A stretch of 64,000 nt of DNA from Tenebrio molitor (GCF_963966145.1 NC_091046.1:7998001-8062000); one strand, 5' to 3'. Counted from the first letter of the stretch, positions 48,178 through 60,545 are shown. Numbers and translations are program-made. The notes: a model not told the origin generated them from the sequence alone.

Positions 48178-49635
48178 AGTTCGCTGCCCTCGTGCGCCTA
48201 AACTTCCCACTTGCAAAAAATGATCTCTTTGTAATACAAAGATTATTTTAGGTCGTGCTGGTGCATTTCTGACGTCTGGATCTTTGACCTGGTGCGTTGG
48301 TGTAGTCCATTACTTTACTAATATGATCTTGGGCAAAGATAGTATAAATCATACAGACAATAGGTTTCTCCTAAAATTTCTGACCACCCAATTACACGAG
48401 ATTTATTACTCACTCAGTCACACGGCCGTATTTACCAGACATTTGCTACACTTGCAAGGAGTAAGTTATCAGGAGAGCGTAGAGGAGTCCTGCGTGGGCT
48501 TATTAAAATTTAAGGAATTAACATGACGGAGAATTTTAAAATTTTAATCACAGCTTATATTTACCCGTAATAAGGGAAGCGCAATAACGAATTTATTGAA
48601 CAGAAAGAACTCGTATAAATGGTAATAGATTACGCGCTGCAAACAATAAGCGATATTAAATTTCAGATAGATGTGAACTTTTCCCTGCACAAAACGAATA
48701 CGGATTATTACTTTGTTAATGGCGAAGTTTAATTAAATTATTCAGAACGTGTTAACGCTTCGCAGTGAGGGAATTCGCTTTTTTTTTGCCGTCTATCAGC
48801 TTAAACGATTCTGTTAGGATGGGTCTACGGCAAAAAATTCGCACAGAAACGTCAGCCGAATTGGAGGGCGAAGGTCAGGATGACCTGGGCCGTCTGTTCA
48901 TTTAATTTGACTTGCACATGATGAAGTGTAGACGGCGATAAAGTCAATTGTGGAAATTAAAAGTAACTCAAGACTTAATTAAAATCCTGGAAGGCCGCAC
49001 GTCCCTGTTGTTCTCCGATTACACGACGATTGGGTCAATTAGTGGAAGATCCCGGGTCGGCTCGATATACACTCGATTCAAAATAAATGTCTTCTTGCAT
49101 TCAGTTTAACCACTTTTCTAATTGTCTGATGGTGAGAATATAATTAGTAACAACGATACACGATTGATGTGTCAATCATAATTCAACAGGTGAGTTATTG
49201 TTAGTTCCACGCACGTTCAATTAAGTTCAAATCTGGTCGTGCAGGTGACAAAAGTTCTAATACGACTCTCCACTATTTTCGAGAAGCTAAAAAAACATAC
49301 ATAAAAGTTTTCAAAATTCTTAAAAACATCTTCGAATCAAAGATAAAATTAAAACAACTCCTCTCAAAAATCTCACTGAATTTTTTGACGGTAGTTTGCT
49401 TTTTTTTACCATTTGGTAAATTTTTATTTTATACGAAGCGATCAACAATTACTTAGATAAGTGGCGGCTATGACTTTTTCAGTGCCAGATTTTTCGTATC
49501 TTTGCTAACTCAGCTAATAAACGTCAAACAACTGCCACTATGAATAAAATTTTAACGCAAAAATAGTTTCTACTTCAGGACATAAAAGATTAATCGTACT
49601 TTTGTAATGGTCTTTTCAATAACGAAGAATGGACA
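48178..49635. other. gene-free region
   Basis: A plus-strand open frame at 48284-48526 has no supporting features. The stretch 48760-49080 is slightly GC-richer. Nothing is assigned. Confidence 0.4.
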
Positions 49636-49637
49636 TA

Positions 49638-50879
49638 CAGGGTGACTGACGAAAAACCTTTGACGCTGTATCTTACTTATTTTTTATGCGATTTGAATAA
49701 ACCACACATCAAATGAAATAGTTCGAAAAACACTTCATTATTATCCCATTCGATATATTTTTTGACATTTATTTTTTGACAGACGATAGCCAACTTTTTT
49801 TTTTCAAATTACACTCTATGTATTTTTTTATTCGTTCTTATAAAGAATCTTCTTCTGAATATTTCGTACATTAAAAGAAAAAACAAAAAATGTATTTTAA
49901 TTGAAAAAAATTGAAAATCAAAAATCAAGTAATCAAATTTGTAAACAATACAAAATCTATTCTAGTTGCTCAAAATTTACTCAATGCTGTTGCAGACACT
50001 GTCGATACCTTCTAGAAATGCCCACCTTTGCATTCAGTAAAAAAATTCGGGGTTTTTCCTGTCATACTCGCACTATCCTTTTTTTTGAAACTCTTTTTGG
50101 GTACCTGGTGGGGTCAAATAAACATTGTCACGAAAGTTTCCAATGAATATAAAGAAATCCAATAGCGAATAGCTCTATGAGCACCCATTCATCGTTCACC
50201 AACATAATTTAAATTATTTAAAAATACAAAATTCATGTGTGCATTATGTGGTATGGCGCCGGCCTGATGAAACATGACTCTATTCAACACTGCTAATGGT
50301 ATCTTATCTAGAAAGTTGCTTATTTCGTTTGATAATAAATAATATGATATTTTCTTTGATTGATACTGCTATCAATAAAAAAGGGACCCACTAGTCCATT
50401 CTATCTCCAAAAATGCCACACCACACGATAACACTAAATCGTCTTTGGAAATTTTCTTCCACAGCAACATTATTATTATTATTATCATCAAACTGTTTTG
50501 ACAAATGAATATTCAGAGCTTACTTAGTCATTTCGAGCATTTAGAACAAACTTCTCTCTTGTTTATTTTGGTCTCTTGATTTTTAAATTTTGTACATTTA
50601 CTCTTTAATTTATTGACTTTTCTTTAATGAATGGGTATAGTTCTTTGTATTTTTATATTCAGAAGACAAATCTCTACAATACTGAATTAAAAAAAATGTA
50701 CAGTGCTATTTGAAAAAAGGAAGCTGATGTTCATCTGTCAAAAACTGGACGGAAGAATTTTTTTTAAATTAGTTGGTAATGAAGTGTTTTCAAAATTATT
50801 TCAATTGATGTGTCACTTATTCAAATCGGATAAAAAATAAGCAAGATACAGCATCAAAGGTTTTTCGTCAGTCACCCTG
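49638..50879 (-). mobile_element. mariner-like transposon, 1.24 kb, both ends present, gene decayed
   Basis: Terminal inverted repeats of about 60-70 bases: CAGGGTGACTGACGAAAAAC then CTTTGACGCTGTATCTTACTT at the left, repeated in inverse at the right with a few changes. TA flanks both ends (49636-49637, 50880-50881). The length and a minus-strand transposase relic make this a full-length, inactive element. Confidence 0.85.
49970..50480 (-). pseudogene. decayed mariner-like transposase inside the 49638-50879 element
   Basis: Minus-strand fragments in order: RFSVIVWCGIFGDRM (50450 region, matching the family's RFSVNVWCGIIGDRLIG block), then MFHQAGAIPHNAHMNFVF and FLNNLNYVGERWMGAHRAIR (family: WFQxDGAPxHNA...RWIGxxGPIxWPxRSPDL), and near 49985 RQCLQQH then a stop and NFEQL (family: RxCIxxxGGHFEHL). 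The catalytic Asp of the xxHDGAPAH motif has become Ala and the SPDL motif is lost, so it is inactive. Stops and frame changes are frequent. Confidence 0.65.
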
Positions 50880-50882
50880 TAT

Positions 50883-51193
50883 AGCGCTGTTGCCTGTTTG
50901 GCCGTGTTTCGGCAAAATTTTCGAAATTTAAATTGTAACGGGGATACGAGTATGCAACCAGAAATACTTCTATCCCCGTCGACACACGGCCAAGATTTCA
51001 AAATTCTTAAAAACACATTTTAATCAAAGACAAAATTAATACAACTCTCAAAAATCTTACTGTATTTTTTGACTTATGTACCTTCCTCAGTTTTTACCGT
51101 TTGGCAAATTTTTATTTTATACTACATAATAATTTTTATACAGATCCATCTTGTTTTATCATCGACTTTCTCCTATACCTAAGTACGAGTAAG
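50883..51193. other. gene-free spacer
   Basis: Short AT-rich spacer between two mariner-like elements. It repeats TTTTTACCRTTTGG words also seen near 49410, outside the first element. Confidence 0.35.
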
Positions 51194-51195
51194 TA

Positions 51196-51693
51196 CAGGG
51201 TTATTCACGAGAGGGGTACTTCTGAATTTTTATTTTGCCGCAACCAACAATACCAATGGCAGTAACTACTAAATCAAATGTGTTATTTCTTTTAAATTAG
51301 AAATCAAAGTAAGTTGGATAGATTTGTGAGAAATGTCAGATTGGCAGATAACCTGTATTTAATCAAAATTCAACAAATAAATTAACAAATAAATTTAGTG
51401 TAAAAGGTGTTCGAAGTGTCTACCATCGGCTTCTAAACATCCGCAGCGGCGACAGAATTCTTTCCACACTCTCCATAAATGAGGAGCATGTCAGTCTTTT
51501 CGTCGTTATTGTAAAAACACATTTTTCGAATTGACAAAGATTTTTTGCTTTAACGTCAAAGAGACAGAACTAAGAGCCATCGTGGATTCAGTTATAATTA
51601 TTTTCAAAATTTGAAATCAAGATATTGTTGCAATGTGTATAATGGGTTGCCGTAAAAAGAAATTCAGAAATACCCCTCTCGTGAATAACCCTG
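51196..51693 (-). mobile_element. deletion-derived mariner-like element, 498 bp, TA-flanked
   Basis: The termini CAGGGTTATTCACGAGAGGG then GTACTTCTGAATTT and the inverse at the right are each next to TA (51194-51195, 51694-51695). The interior keeps the 3' end of a transposase gene on the minus strand, so it is a deletion derivative rather than an unrelated MITE. Confidence 0.85.
51408..51480 (-). pseudogene. C-terminal remnant of a mariner-like transposase
   Basis: The minus-strand frame reads EFCRRCGCLEADGRHFEHLL, the C-terminal signature of DUF4817-type transposases and close to the one at 17796 (CLEAEGRHFEHLL). Nothing of the catalytic domain remains. Confidence 0.75.
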
Positions 51694-51695
51694 TA

Positions 51696-52228
51696 TACAT
51701 TTTTGAAGTGAAATACCTCATACATTATTCCCGGACATTGATTAGATTTCAACCATCACGCATCACGCGTCACGTTATCATGCCGTCACGTCTCACGCTC
51801 CGAGGTGAAAGGCTCATTCGAGTAAATTCCAGGGCGCCGAGTTTAGCCGAGCGAGCGAGAAACAGTGAGCTGTTCGTCACTTCCAGATTTTCATTATGTT
51901 GTTAAGTTTAAGCGATATATTTTTATTTTTTATTTTAAAGTAGTTTGTGTCTGTTTTTTGCAACGTAGCCTACTTTACGAACGATAAACTTCCAAAAACA
52001 GCATTTTCTATTTTACATTTCAGTTGTATTAAATCGATTAAACTATACTAATAGTTAGTTGCCATAAATAATTAATTAAACGTCAGTAGTTGTCAGTGAT
52101 ATCTGTGTCACCCACCCTTCTGATACCGCAACCCTTGTCACTTTATTCAAAGCGTTCTTACCCTACCGAATTTCATATGCTATGACACAGAAAATTACAG
52201 ACTCAAGTCATTACTGTTTATAATAGTT
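51696..52228. other. gene-free spacer
   Basis: It contains a short stretch of imperfect CACG/TCACG words (51750-51800). Nothing else is recognised. Confidence 0.4.
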
Positions 52229-52229
52229 A

Positions 52230-52655
52230 TTTTTATATTAAGTGCGCGAAGAGAGTGTTTTTTGTGCATGAAAAGGTCTTTTACGCCGAGACGAAGGTCG
52301 AGGCAGTATAAGCCTTTGAATGCACAAAAACATCTTCGGGCACGAAATATAAACAATATTTTTTCTATAATTGATTCAAAAAATTGAAATTAAAAATTCA
52401 AATTTTTGAAGGAACTCTGAAGTTTCAATGCAGTGACCATGTTGCTAGGTAACTAATAAAAAACAGTGCGTCAAATGAAAAACAGAAATAGTCGTATGCG
52501 TGAGATTGCATTTCACACACTGTTTTGTATGGTTTCTATGGTTTCGATCTTACTAACAATGCAAAAAAAAATACACGTCAGAAAATGACCCACTTCAGGC
52601 ACAGATAACTATGCGTGAATTTCAATTTTTTGAATCAATTATAGAAAAAAATGAT
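52230..52655. repeat. compound inverted repeat, possible fold-back element
   Basis: Inner fold: AGTGCGCGAAGAGAGTGTTT then TTTGTGCAT pairs with ATGCACAAAAACATCTTCGG then GCAC (about 52241-52348). Outer pair: TTTTTCTATAATTGATTCAA then AAAATTGAAATT (52360-52391) matches in inverse at 52618-52650. The two pairs overlap rather than nest, suggesting successive rearrangements. Confidence 0.5.
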
Positions 52656-52657
52656 TT

Positions 52658-55100
52658 GGAATATTTTTAAAGCTAAACTGCTAAAAGTTTAGAGTTCCTC
52701 GAGTTTTTAATTATTTCCATTGTGTTTCTCTCTCTACTCTGACAAAAGTAAAACAACAAAATGCTTCAAGATTAGTCGAAAAGTAAATCAATGTTTTTGA
52801 CAGAAAGATAATAATTTAGCGATTTTATCTGAAATTTATATAATATAAGCATGAAATTCAGTTCGGAACACCACGGGAGCACAAAAGCGGTTTCTGGAAA
52901 GTTTGTTTCACACCCTGGAAGGTTTTGTTTTAATCAATGTACACAGTGGGAACCTTGTGACTGTTTTCAATTGATTCGACAAGATAATTTACATACAATA
53001 ACAGTTTCTGGGTGTTGAACCCCGCAAAATCCGCCTTATTGTTGAGTGTGCGTTACTGAAAATAGAATGTTTTTTTTAATACTCGTGTAATTCAAGTTAT
53101 TTTTGTTTGACCAAGAACAAAAAATAAAGATGAAAGACCGAGAAAAATTGGCGACCAGCGTCGATTTTAATTTATAATGCGAATATATCAAAAAGACAGC
53201 TTTGAAGTTTTACCAACTTGAACTTGCCTTCGACTGCCATTACTTCAGCGTAAAAGCATAAAAGCTCAACTGCATCATATGTTCTTTCCTTTTAAACGAA
53301 ACGTGGAAGCTTAATTTAAAATCACTTTTAAACGGTCGACATTGACGATGTTTTATTTGTGCAGCTTTGTTCATGAGGGATATCTGGGTGAATGCCCATT
53401 CAGCACAAAAAAACCACGCCGTGGGTAAATAATGTGTTGCTTTTTGTACTGGAGAGGTGATCATTCAGTGCCCTTTGTCCGTTTTTTAGAGCATAATGGT
53501 GCGACAAAAATGATAATGAAAGGTTGGTTGTGTTTGTGATGATAAAATTAGCCCCCGGCTGATATTACCATTGTAAAACGTGAAAAAAAAATTGAAATGG
53601 AATTAATTAGTCAACAACAACAGGTATAGGCTTGTACGGGCTCGAGAAGAATTTATTCAAATGATTTGATCATTTCGACTGGTCAATTGATTTTGAATTT
53701 TCTGGTGGTCTGGTATTGATCGTGTTCGCATTGTGGTGGGTTTCAAAAGTCGTCGTACGGAAATCAATTTCAATTTTGTCTCTAATAAATGTCAATCAGT
53801 TTGGCATACACGGGAGAATCAATTTTCTATTGAATTTTCGATGTTCGAGAGATATTTTAATCAGCGTCATTGAATGAAGATCCAGCGGAAGGGAAATAAA
53901 AAAGAAACTACCCACATGTAACGTAAAAGATGATCAATTCTTATCAATCGCGCTCGTACATTTTGCGTCCTTATCGATAACCTCTAGAAATTCGGTCGAT
54001 TGATTTTAAAGATGAGCTCGCATTCTTTGCCCAAACCGCACCATGCAAAACTCTTCTGGGGATTGGCTTTCCACTTTTCAATTCTATATTTAGTGGGCTC
54101 GGGGAATATTGATAAACACGTGGGGGGATCGATGCCACACCACTGGCGCTTATAAATATTCCTCGTTTATTTAGAATTCATCACCAATCTCACATTTACA
54201 TTCAATTATGTCATTCACTCCGAAAGTTTTAATTTCACTGCGCATAAAGTTCAGCAGAATATTTGAAATGCCTTCGGAATTCCTCTTTATTGTTGTTAAT
54301 CTAATTTCCAACCGGAGTAACAATTTCCTCGGCCTGATATTATTTTCTCTGTTTCATCAGCTTTCGTCTTCCTTAAAGGTTAATTCCTACCCGTCAACTT
54401 ATTTGCTCTTATTTATTATCATTTCTCGGTCCAATTGTGTTTCTGCAAATGTTAGATTCCTGTTTGGGAAATGCGAAATTGTTCACGTCTAAAGCTGTTA
54501 CTACAATAATGTAACCGACGTTCGATATATACCCCGCTCAGAATGAAACTCCATCTAGTGACTTTTCCGAATTTACATCAACGCCATTGTTCCATTCTAC
54601 CTTGCTGGAACTTTTCAATGGTCAAATCAAAACTTTAAACTTCGTGAACAGTCACACCCACGTCTACATCTCCGCCATTTTAAGTAATCTAAACTGAATT
54701 GTGTGGGGTATTCTTAGAAAGGGCAAGCTATTGATCAGTTGTTCTTTCAGTTTATTACATTCCACCCAAAACTGCTTCTGTTGCTCACAACGTATGTCTC
54801 GAGAATCAGTTTCCAAAAAACCATTGGAACAAACTGACCACAATTTTCCAAAATTGTGTGGTGTGTTTTAGGGGAAAATCTAACTGAAGGTCAACGCTGT
54901 CGAAGTGTGTTAAATATCAAAAACGCCAATGAAATCATGTTAAACCTAAAATCAGAATTATTTCAGACCAAATTTTACCTAATTGGCGGGTAAATTTACA
55001 TCAGAGCTGCCAAATGAAGCAAAAAGTACCAGAAGTGCAGCTCTATCAATTTTATTTGGCTTTCGTTCCTGATTACAAACATAAAAATACAATTCCAAAA
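52658..55100. other. gene-free region
   Basis: AT-rich; no supported exon. No inverted-repeat element found. Confidence 0.4.
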
Positions 55101-55109
55101 ATGAACATT

Positions 55110-56150
55110 TTTTCCTATCCCCAACCCCTTTCTTTTTCTATACTTTCCGTCCTCTTCCATATCTCTTTCATCATCTCCCTTCCGTCTCCATTCAGTATTT
55201 CTCCCCGTTCCTTTCTCTCCCTCTCTCTTATTTCGCTACATCTAGCTCAATTGTCTCTCTCTTCTCATATCACATTCTGCACTTCTTTCCTCTTCTATCA
55301 TTCAATATCTGTTTTCTCTCTCCTCGTTCCCACATCTAAATCTCGCCTTCATTTTACCTTCTTTTGCACTCTCTCTCCCCAGGTACTCCGGAATTTCCTC
55401 TGTTGCATACTTCTCATACTTCCTGTTGTATCTGGATTCTCTGATTCTTTCCTTTCTTTCTTACTTGTTTGTGACTTTGTCACCATCACTCAGCTCTACA
55501 TTCTTCCATCTTCCTTTTGCTCTTAATCTTTCCACTTCTTCACTGGCATACCCGTTTCTCTCTCTCTGATAGTAGTTCTCTCTCTCCTTCTTCCCCGTGT
55601 TTTTTCTTTTCTATGCAGCATTCTGTTGTATCTTGCACTCTTCCCTTCCATCCATTTTGTCTTCAAACTTTGCCTCTCTCTTTCCGCTTTTACTCTCAGC
55701 CTATTCCTTTTGCACTCCTTCCTTTACTATGTGATCTGGCGTTTCTCTGTCCACTCTCTTCTCTCTTCTTCTCAAAGATTTTTCTTGCATTTACTCTACC
55801 TCTTCTTATTCCTTCCATCTCCAGATCTCATTCATCATCATTCTCCTCCTACGCCTCTAATACACTCCCTTATTTGCTTTCCTCACTATCTCTCTAATAT
55901 GATACTTGTTCTATTTTCCTTCCTTCCCAATTCCAGTTATTCTCTTCACTCTTCCTCTTTCTCTTATTGAACACCATCATTTTCGTCTTCCCAACATTCA
56001 CTTACAGCTTTTTCTTCCTCACATACTTTCCCAGGTTCTTAATCAGTTCTTTTTTTACATCCGCCATATCTGCCACATACTCCTATATCGTAAATAGCAG
56101 AGAGCTAAGCGGGCAACCCTGCCTCACTCCCTTTGTCGTCCATATGCACT
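55110..56150 (-). pseudogene. non-LTR retrotransposon (LINE) relic: RT end, C-terminal domain and 3' end
   Basis: On the minus strand, starting near 56145: KGVRQGCPLSSLLFTI (the conserved RT motif RQGCPLSPLLF), then a deletion of the YADD block, KYVRKKKL and VNVGKTKMMVFNKRKRKSEE, then WNWEGRKIEQVSY. Further on come DHIVKEGVQKE, KFEDKMDGREECKIQ, YGYASEEVERLRAKGRWKNV and EYLGRESAKEGKMKARFRCG then NEERENRY. A decayed zinc-knuckle (AECDMRRETIEL, expected CRMC...ETIEHxxxxC) follows, and the end EIWKR..SIEKERGWG with TAG (about 55117). This order matches a LINE family widespread in arthropods. Frameshifts and stops are numerous and the YADD catalytic motif is missing. The purine-rich coding strand makes the plus strand pyrimidine-rich, which creates long but meaningless plus-strand open frames. 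Confidence 0.85.
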
Positions 56151-56244
56151 ATTACAACATTTATATTATATTTCTCTATTTAGTACAGGGTCATTAACTC
56201 ATTATATTGTCCCGTCGCAGTTGGGAAACCCACACAAATTTTGG

Positions 56245-56363
56245 ATGTGCCGCAGCCTCGCAAGGTTAGACAAACTATATAGCAGACAGATTTCCACTAC
56301 CGCCGGTAGCGCCATCTATCGACGATACTAGTCTCACTCATGTTATGAGGTTTGCGGCACATT
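56245..56363. mobile_element. short MITE, about 118 bp
   Basis: ATGTGCCGCAGCCTC at the left and the inverse of GAGGTTTGCGGCACAT at the right (one or two mismatches). The interior contains ACTACCGCCGGTAGCGCCAT. Target duplication unclear. Confidence 0.5.
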
Positions 56364-56364
56364 C

Positions 56365-59100
56365 ATCTACTACAATAATAATTATGTAATAACAATGTTG
56401 AAATCTTTCTAAGAATACAAGTAAGTTAGTTTTATACAAAATAAATCACAAAATGTCTGATTTAGGCAAAATCTCTTCATATCTTTTATTAAAACGAAGC
56501 TAATTGTAAGATAAACATTTGCTGCTGTGGGAGTGATGTTTCGCAGTGCTGCTTCGTAAAACATGAATGATAAAGGAAATAATGACGTTAATTTGTGTTT
56601 GATTTGTTTTATCAGTTTCTGTGCATATCCAGATTTGGTATTTATGAAATTACATCATGGCGAACGTGCCGATAATAATCATGGGGAACCGCAAAGATCA
56701 ATTTAGGGAATGTAATACATTTCCAATTGTATTTCATGTAGTTTACAGCAATTAGTGGCAGAACAGCGATTATGCACCGATCGGACTGAAAATAGCATCA
56801 GGTAATAAATTCATTAGAAATTCAAGGGAGAAACAGTCGCGAAGATTCAACCGTTGCGGATCGGACTAAGGCGTATCCGGCAGTTGCATTAATTCCACAT
56901 GGGATTTGTGTCGGTTTGACATTTTTCGATGCGTCTGTCGACGTCAATGACAACCAATCCATCCGAAAGAAAGTGTCGTGTAGTGGAATAACATATTTCT
57001 AAATTTAGAAATTCATTTACGGCCGATCGGCTCGCGTAAAGTATTTTCTATTAAAATTTGTTATTTGCGGGGTCGGTCCTAGTCCTGTGCGCAGAGAAAC
57101 GTCCCTGCAAAAATGTCAACACAAATACAATTTTGGAACAATTTTATTATGACAGCGCATAAAACAGGAAATGTCATTATTGTTCCTACTTAACAAAAAA
57201 GCTTTTAGTTTTCATTTGTCGAATAAACATAAGTGGTGTGTTGAAATAAATGGCAGAGGAGCGATAACTCTCAAATGGGAGTACCTACAACTCAATTGTA
57301 AACTACGACATAATTATTAACGGGGGTAATATCAATCGAAACGTCCGAATCAACAAGTTTTCCAAACGCACCCCAATAACACATTCAAACTTTTAAAATT
57401 CGGGCTGCGTTTCGAACTGAGCAATTTTAAAATTCAAAACAGTTTTTTGAAAATGTCGGCTCTGGCACCTCCGGAACTAGGATTGTTGTTTGAATTTTTC
57501 ATAATTTGCGGCGTTAAATAGGACAAATCGTCGATGGCATGTTTAATTCATGGCTGCCGGTTCGGGATTGATCCTTAGAGCAGGGGTGTTCCATCAGGCC
57601 TAAATCCTCGCCACTATCATCGCTTAATGCGTATATTTTACAGCAACACCGACTCCATACACTCGGTGGAGCTTTGGCTCTGCAGCTAAAAATAACCTAA
57701 CCGATCCGTCTACGCCTTGAGTTCAAGTTGGCCTTCGACCTCGTCAAGCCTTTACAGGATAAAACGAATACACGTTCGGGCTATTGGCGACGTAAAATAT
57801 GTGCACACAAATACTAGTGAATGGTTTCGATCGTCAGTCAAGTGATAAATGTTTTTTATTATCGCTCTCACGGATCAGGGAGCTGTTTGACCCCCCCTGC
57901 CTATCAGTTCATCACGAATTTTCCCCCATTTGCATTATTGCTTCCAGTTTTGCATTTTTCCACGCACAAATCAATATCGATTTGTTTGTGTATTAAAACA
58001 GTATTTAGCAAAATCAGCATCCTGTGCAAGAGAGCTTTCCATCAGCCCGCCCTGAATTTCCGACGAAAGACGAGGAAATTTTTAATGACCTTGTTTCTCT
58101 CAGCTTTCATTTTAAATTTTTATCATTTATTTTAATAACGCTATATATTTTAAGAAATGGAGATGTTTCAGGGAAATTGCCTCCATTACGGCATGCAAAC
58201 AAAGTGAATTTTGTTCCTTCCTTTAAAATTTCTTTGTTTAAGAGGTTTCCTTAAATAGAAATAATTGTAAAGTTCGCAGAATAACGTTTTATTTATGGCG
58301 TCTAGACACACAAGGGAAATTTTTGATCGAACATTCATTTTATGCGCGAACGAGGCGCAATACTAAATTCTATGTGGTCTCAATTGCAATAAAACGAATA
58401 ACTGCTTTACTCGGATAAATATAGCTACAAATTCTTCTATCAATATCTGATCGCAATACATTTTTGTGGTTTAAAATAGCGACAAATATTTTGTTGACGT
58501 GCTGGGATTCCGACTAAATATCTAGAAATGGAAATTAATTAATATGTCAAAAAGCAACAAACACGGCCAGTATTATTATTAAATTATCTGACAATTAAAT
58601 GTTCAGTTCAACAAACAAATTGAAAAAAAAGAACCATCAGACTGGATAATATTTACTCTTGCATGATCTTGTCTTTCACGTACCTACGTAGCAGGTAGGT
58701 TTCTATAGAAAACAAAAAAGTGTTGTTATGAAAGCACTAATGCTGTTACGTAACAAGTACCTAATATAGTAAGTGATAACCAAGACGACTGGAATTCATT
58801 TATACAGACCGTCTACAAAAGAATGTAGGATCGCAGTTGGCTCTGGAATTTGAATTTGCCACCTCGTTTAAATTCATGAAATACTAATCGCAAACTGTCA
58901 AATATTCACAAGCTGTCAACACAAAAACAACTTAACCTCTTCCGCTTTCGAAGTCCTCCTTTGTTGTTTCTTGCGTTCCTGGTCTGTTTATTCTTAAAAA
59001 AAGTTTTTTCCAAAGCTAGATAATTTCTGGTGGTGTTACAAAGGTATTGTCTTTATCTGTTTTTATAATTATATTTTATAATTTCCCAAATATTTTAGAG
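56365..59100. other. gene-free region
   Basis: No supported gene. Around 57600-57780 GC content rises slightly. Plus-strand open frames at 57799-58254 overlap in three frames and show no protein pattern. Confidence 0.4.
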
Positions 59101-59186
59101 GTAATTGCTAAAACGGTCCTCTCACTTGAACAAAATAAGTTCATTATAATGTCTTATTACCGCAACGGTGTTAAAAGAGACGGAGA

Positions 59187-59640
59187 ATGCACATACAGGT
59201 TCAAGCTTGTAAAGAAGAATTTTTAGCCAACTACCCGGAGCAAAATGTTTTAGAAAAGTCCCTCGCCGCTCACACACATCGAATTGTTAATCGTTTTGTT
59301 ACTACTGGTAGTATTGAAAAGGAGAAATCATCAGGTCGTCCCAAGGTGATTGAAGATGTAGTTGAAAACATACGAGATCATTTAGATTTAGAAGAACATC
59401 CGAGAACATCCCTTACCAGACTGTTTCTTCAAACTGGCGTATCTCGCAGTACATGTCATAAAATTGTTAAAAAGAACTTTACGAGTACATCCGTACGAAG
59501 TAACAACTGTACAAGAGCTCCTCCCTAATGATCCTCAAAGCCTCATAAATTATTGTAACTTATTTCAGAATAATCTGTTCGCCTGACTTAACTACCTTAG
59601 ACTTTTTCTGTTCGGCTGCTTGAAAAACGAAGTGTTATTT
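59187..59640 (+). pseudogene. transposase deletion derivative: DNA-binding part joined to the last catalytic motif
   Basis: The frame from 59187 encodes EEFLANYPEQNVLEKSLAAH then RIVNRFVTTGSIEKEKSSGR, the helix-turn-helix of a DUF4817-type transposase, then RDHLDLEEHPRTSLTRLFLQ and TGVSRSTCHKIVKK (second helix-turn-helix). A frameshift near 59486 moves the reading to LRVHPYEVTTVQELLPNDPQ then SLINYCNLFQNNLF. The sequence then jumps straight to SPDLTTLDFF, the third catalytic motif, followed after another shift by FGCLKNEV. The about 100 residues that should hold the first two catalytic Asp residues are absent. Terminal repeats were not identified. Confidence 0.75.
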
Positions 59641-59687
59641 TATTTTTATTTCATTCCTTGTAAAGCACTTAATTTGTCAAGCTACGC

Positions 59688-59849
59688 AACCAATAAGATC
59701 AATTTGTTCTGAGAATTGCATATCGTAGATCATATTAACATTCGATTTAATATTAATTAATATCAATTAACCAATAAGATCAATTTGTTCTGAGAATTGC
59801 ATATCGTAGATCATATTAACATTCGATTTAATATTAATTAATATCAATT
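59688..59849 (+). repeat. recent tandem duplication, two 81-bp copies
   Basis: 59688-59768 and 59769-59849 appear identical (each starts AACCAATAAGATCAATTTGT and ends TAATATCAATT). The identity implies a recent duplication, or an assembly artefact. Confidence 0.95.
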
Positions 59850-59884
59850 AATTAATTAATTAATTAATTAATTAATTAATTAAT
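59846..59884 (+). repeat. (AATT)n microsatellite
   Basis: About ten AATT/TTAA units follow the second copy of the 81-bp duplication. Confidence 0.95.
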
Positions 59885-60036
59885 ATTCGATTTCTGGTAA
59901 AAGAGTCGGCAAACTTTCAACGCTTACTAGGATCCCACATTCATTTATAGACACTCTTAGACACTCTGTATAATGAACCGCAGGGTTTTTCTGTGAAATG
60001 TTACAAAATTAAAAGTTTTCTTCCCTTTGTTGTATA

Positions 60037-60543
60037 CAGTGTGGTGATAAAGTAAGGAACAAAATTTATAATTGCGTTATTTAATGTTTTTAAACAAAAC
60101 AGAGGTCAATTTTATTCCGAAAAATGCCATCCTGTGCCGTGCAATTTGTTTAAGGGACGTCATTGGTTTTTGTGCAATGACGCCATCGGCCATCACCATT
60201 TTTTTAAATGACAACCCCCACTTTTTCCTTCTCTTTCTAGTAGACCTTCCCGCTACCTAAACGATGAATGAAAAAAATTGCTACCTTACATAACAATTTT
60301 TTCGAAAAAATAACAAATTTGCTCCAAAAATTTAATTTAATTGTAAGTGAAGAAAAAAGTGGGGGTTCTCATTTAAAAAAATTTGTGATGACGTTATTGC
60401 GCAAAAACCAATGACGCCATTTAAACAAATTGCATGTCACAAGATGGCATTATTGTAAATAAAATCGACCTGTACGAGCGTTTTGCTTGAAAACATTAAA
60501 TAACGCAATTATAAATTTTGTTCCTTACTTTATCACCACACTA
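60037..60543. mobile_element. long-arm palindromic MITE, 507 bp, TA-flanked
   Basis: The termini CAGTGTGGTGATAAAGTAAG and the inverted TAGTGTGGTGATAAAGTAAG continue as GAACAAAATTTATAATTGCG. The arms run about 200 bases inward (AACCAATGACGCC, AAAAGTGGGGGTT and others pair). TA flanks both ends (60035-60036, 60544-60545). CAGT ends suggest the Tc1/mariner superfamily. The open frame at 60072-60260 lies within an arm and is not a gene. Confidence 0.9.
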
Positions 60544-60545
60544 TA

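Noticed and set aside
55014..56197. Four long plus-strand open frames rich in Ser, Leu and Phe
   Set aside because: They are the complement of a purine-rich minus-strand LINE with recognisable RT and C-terminal blocks.
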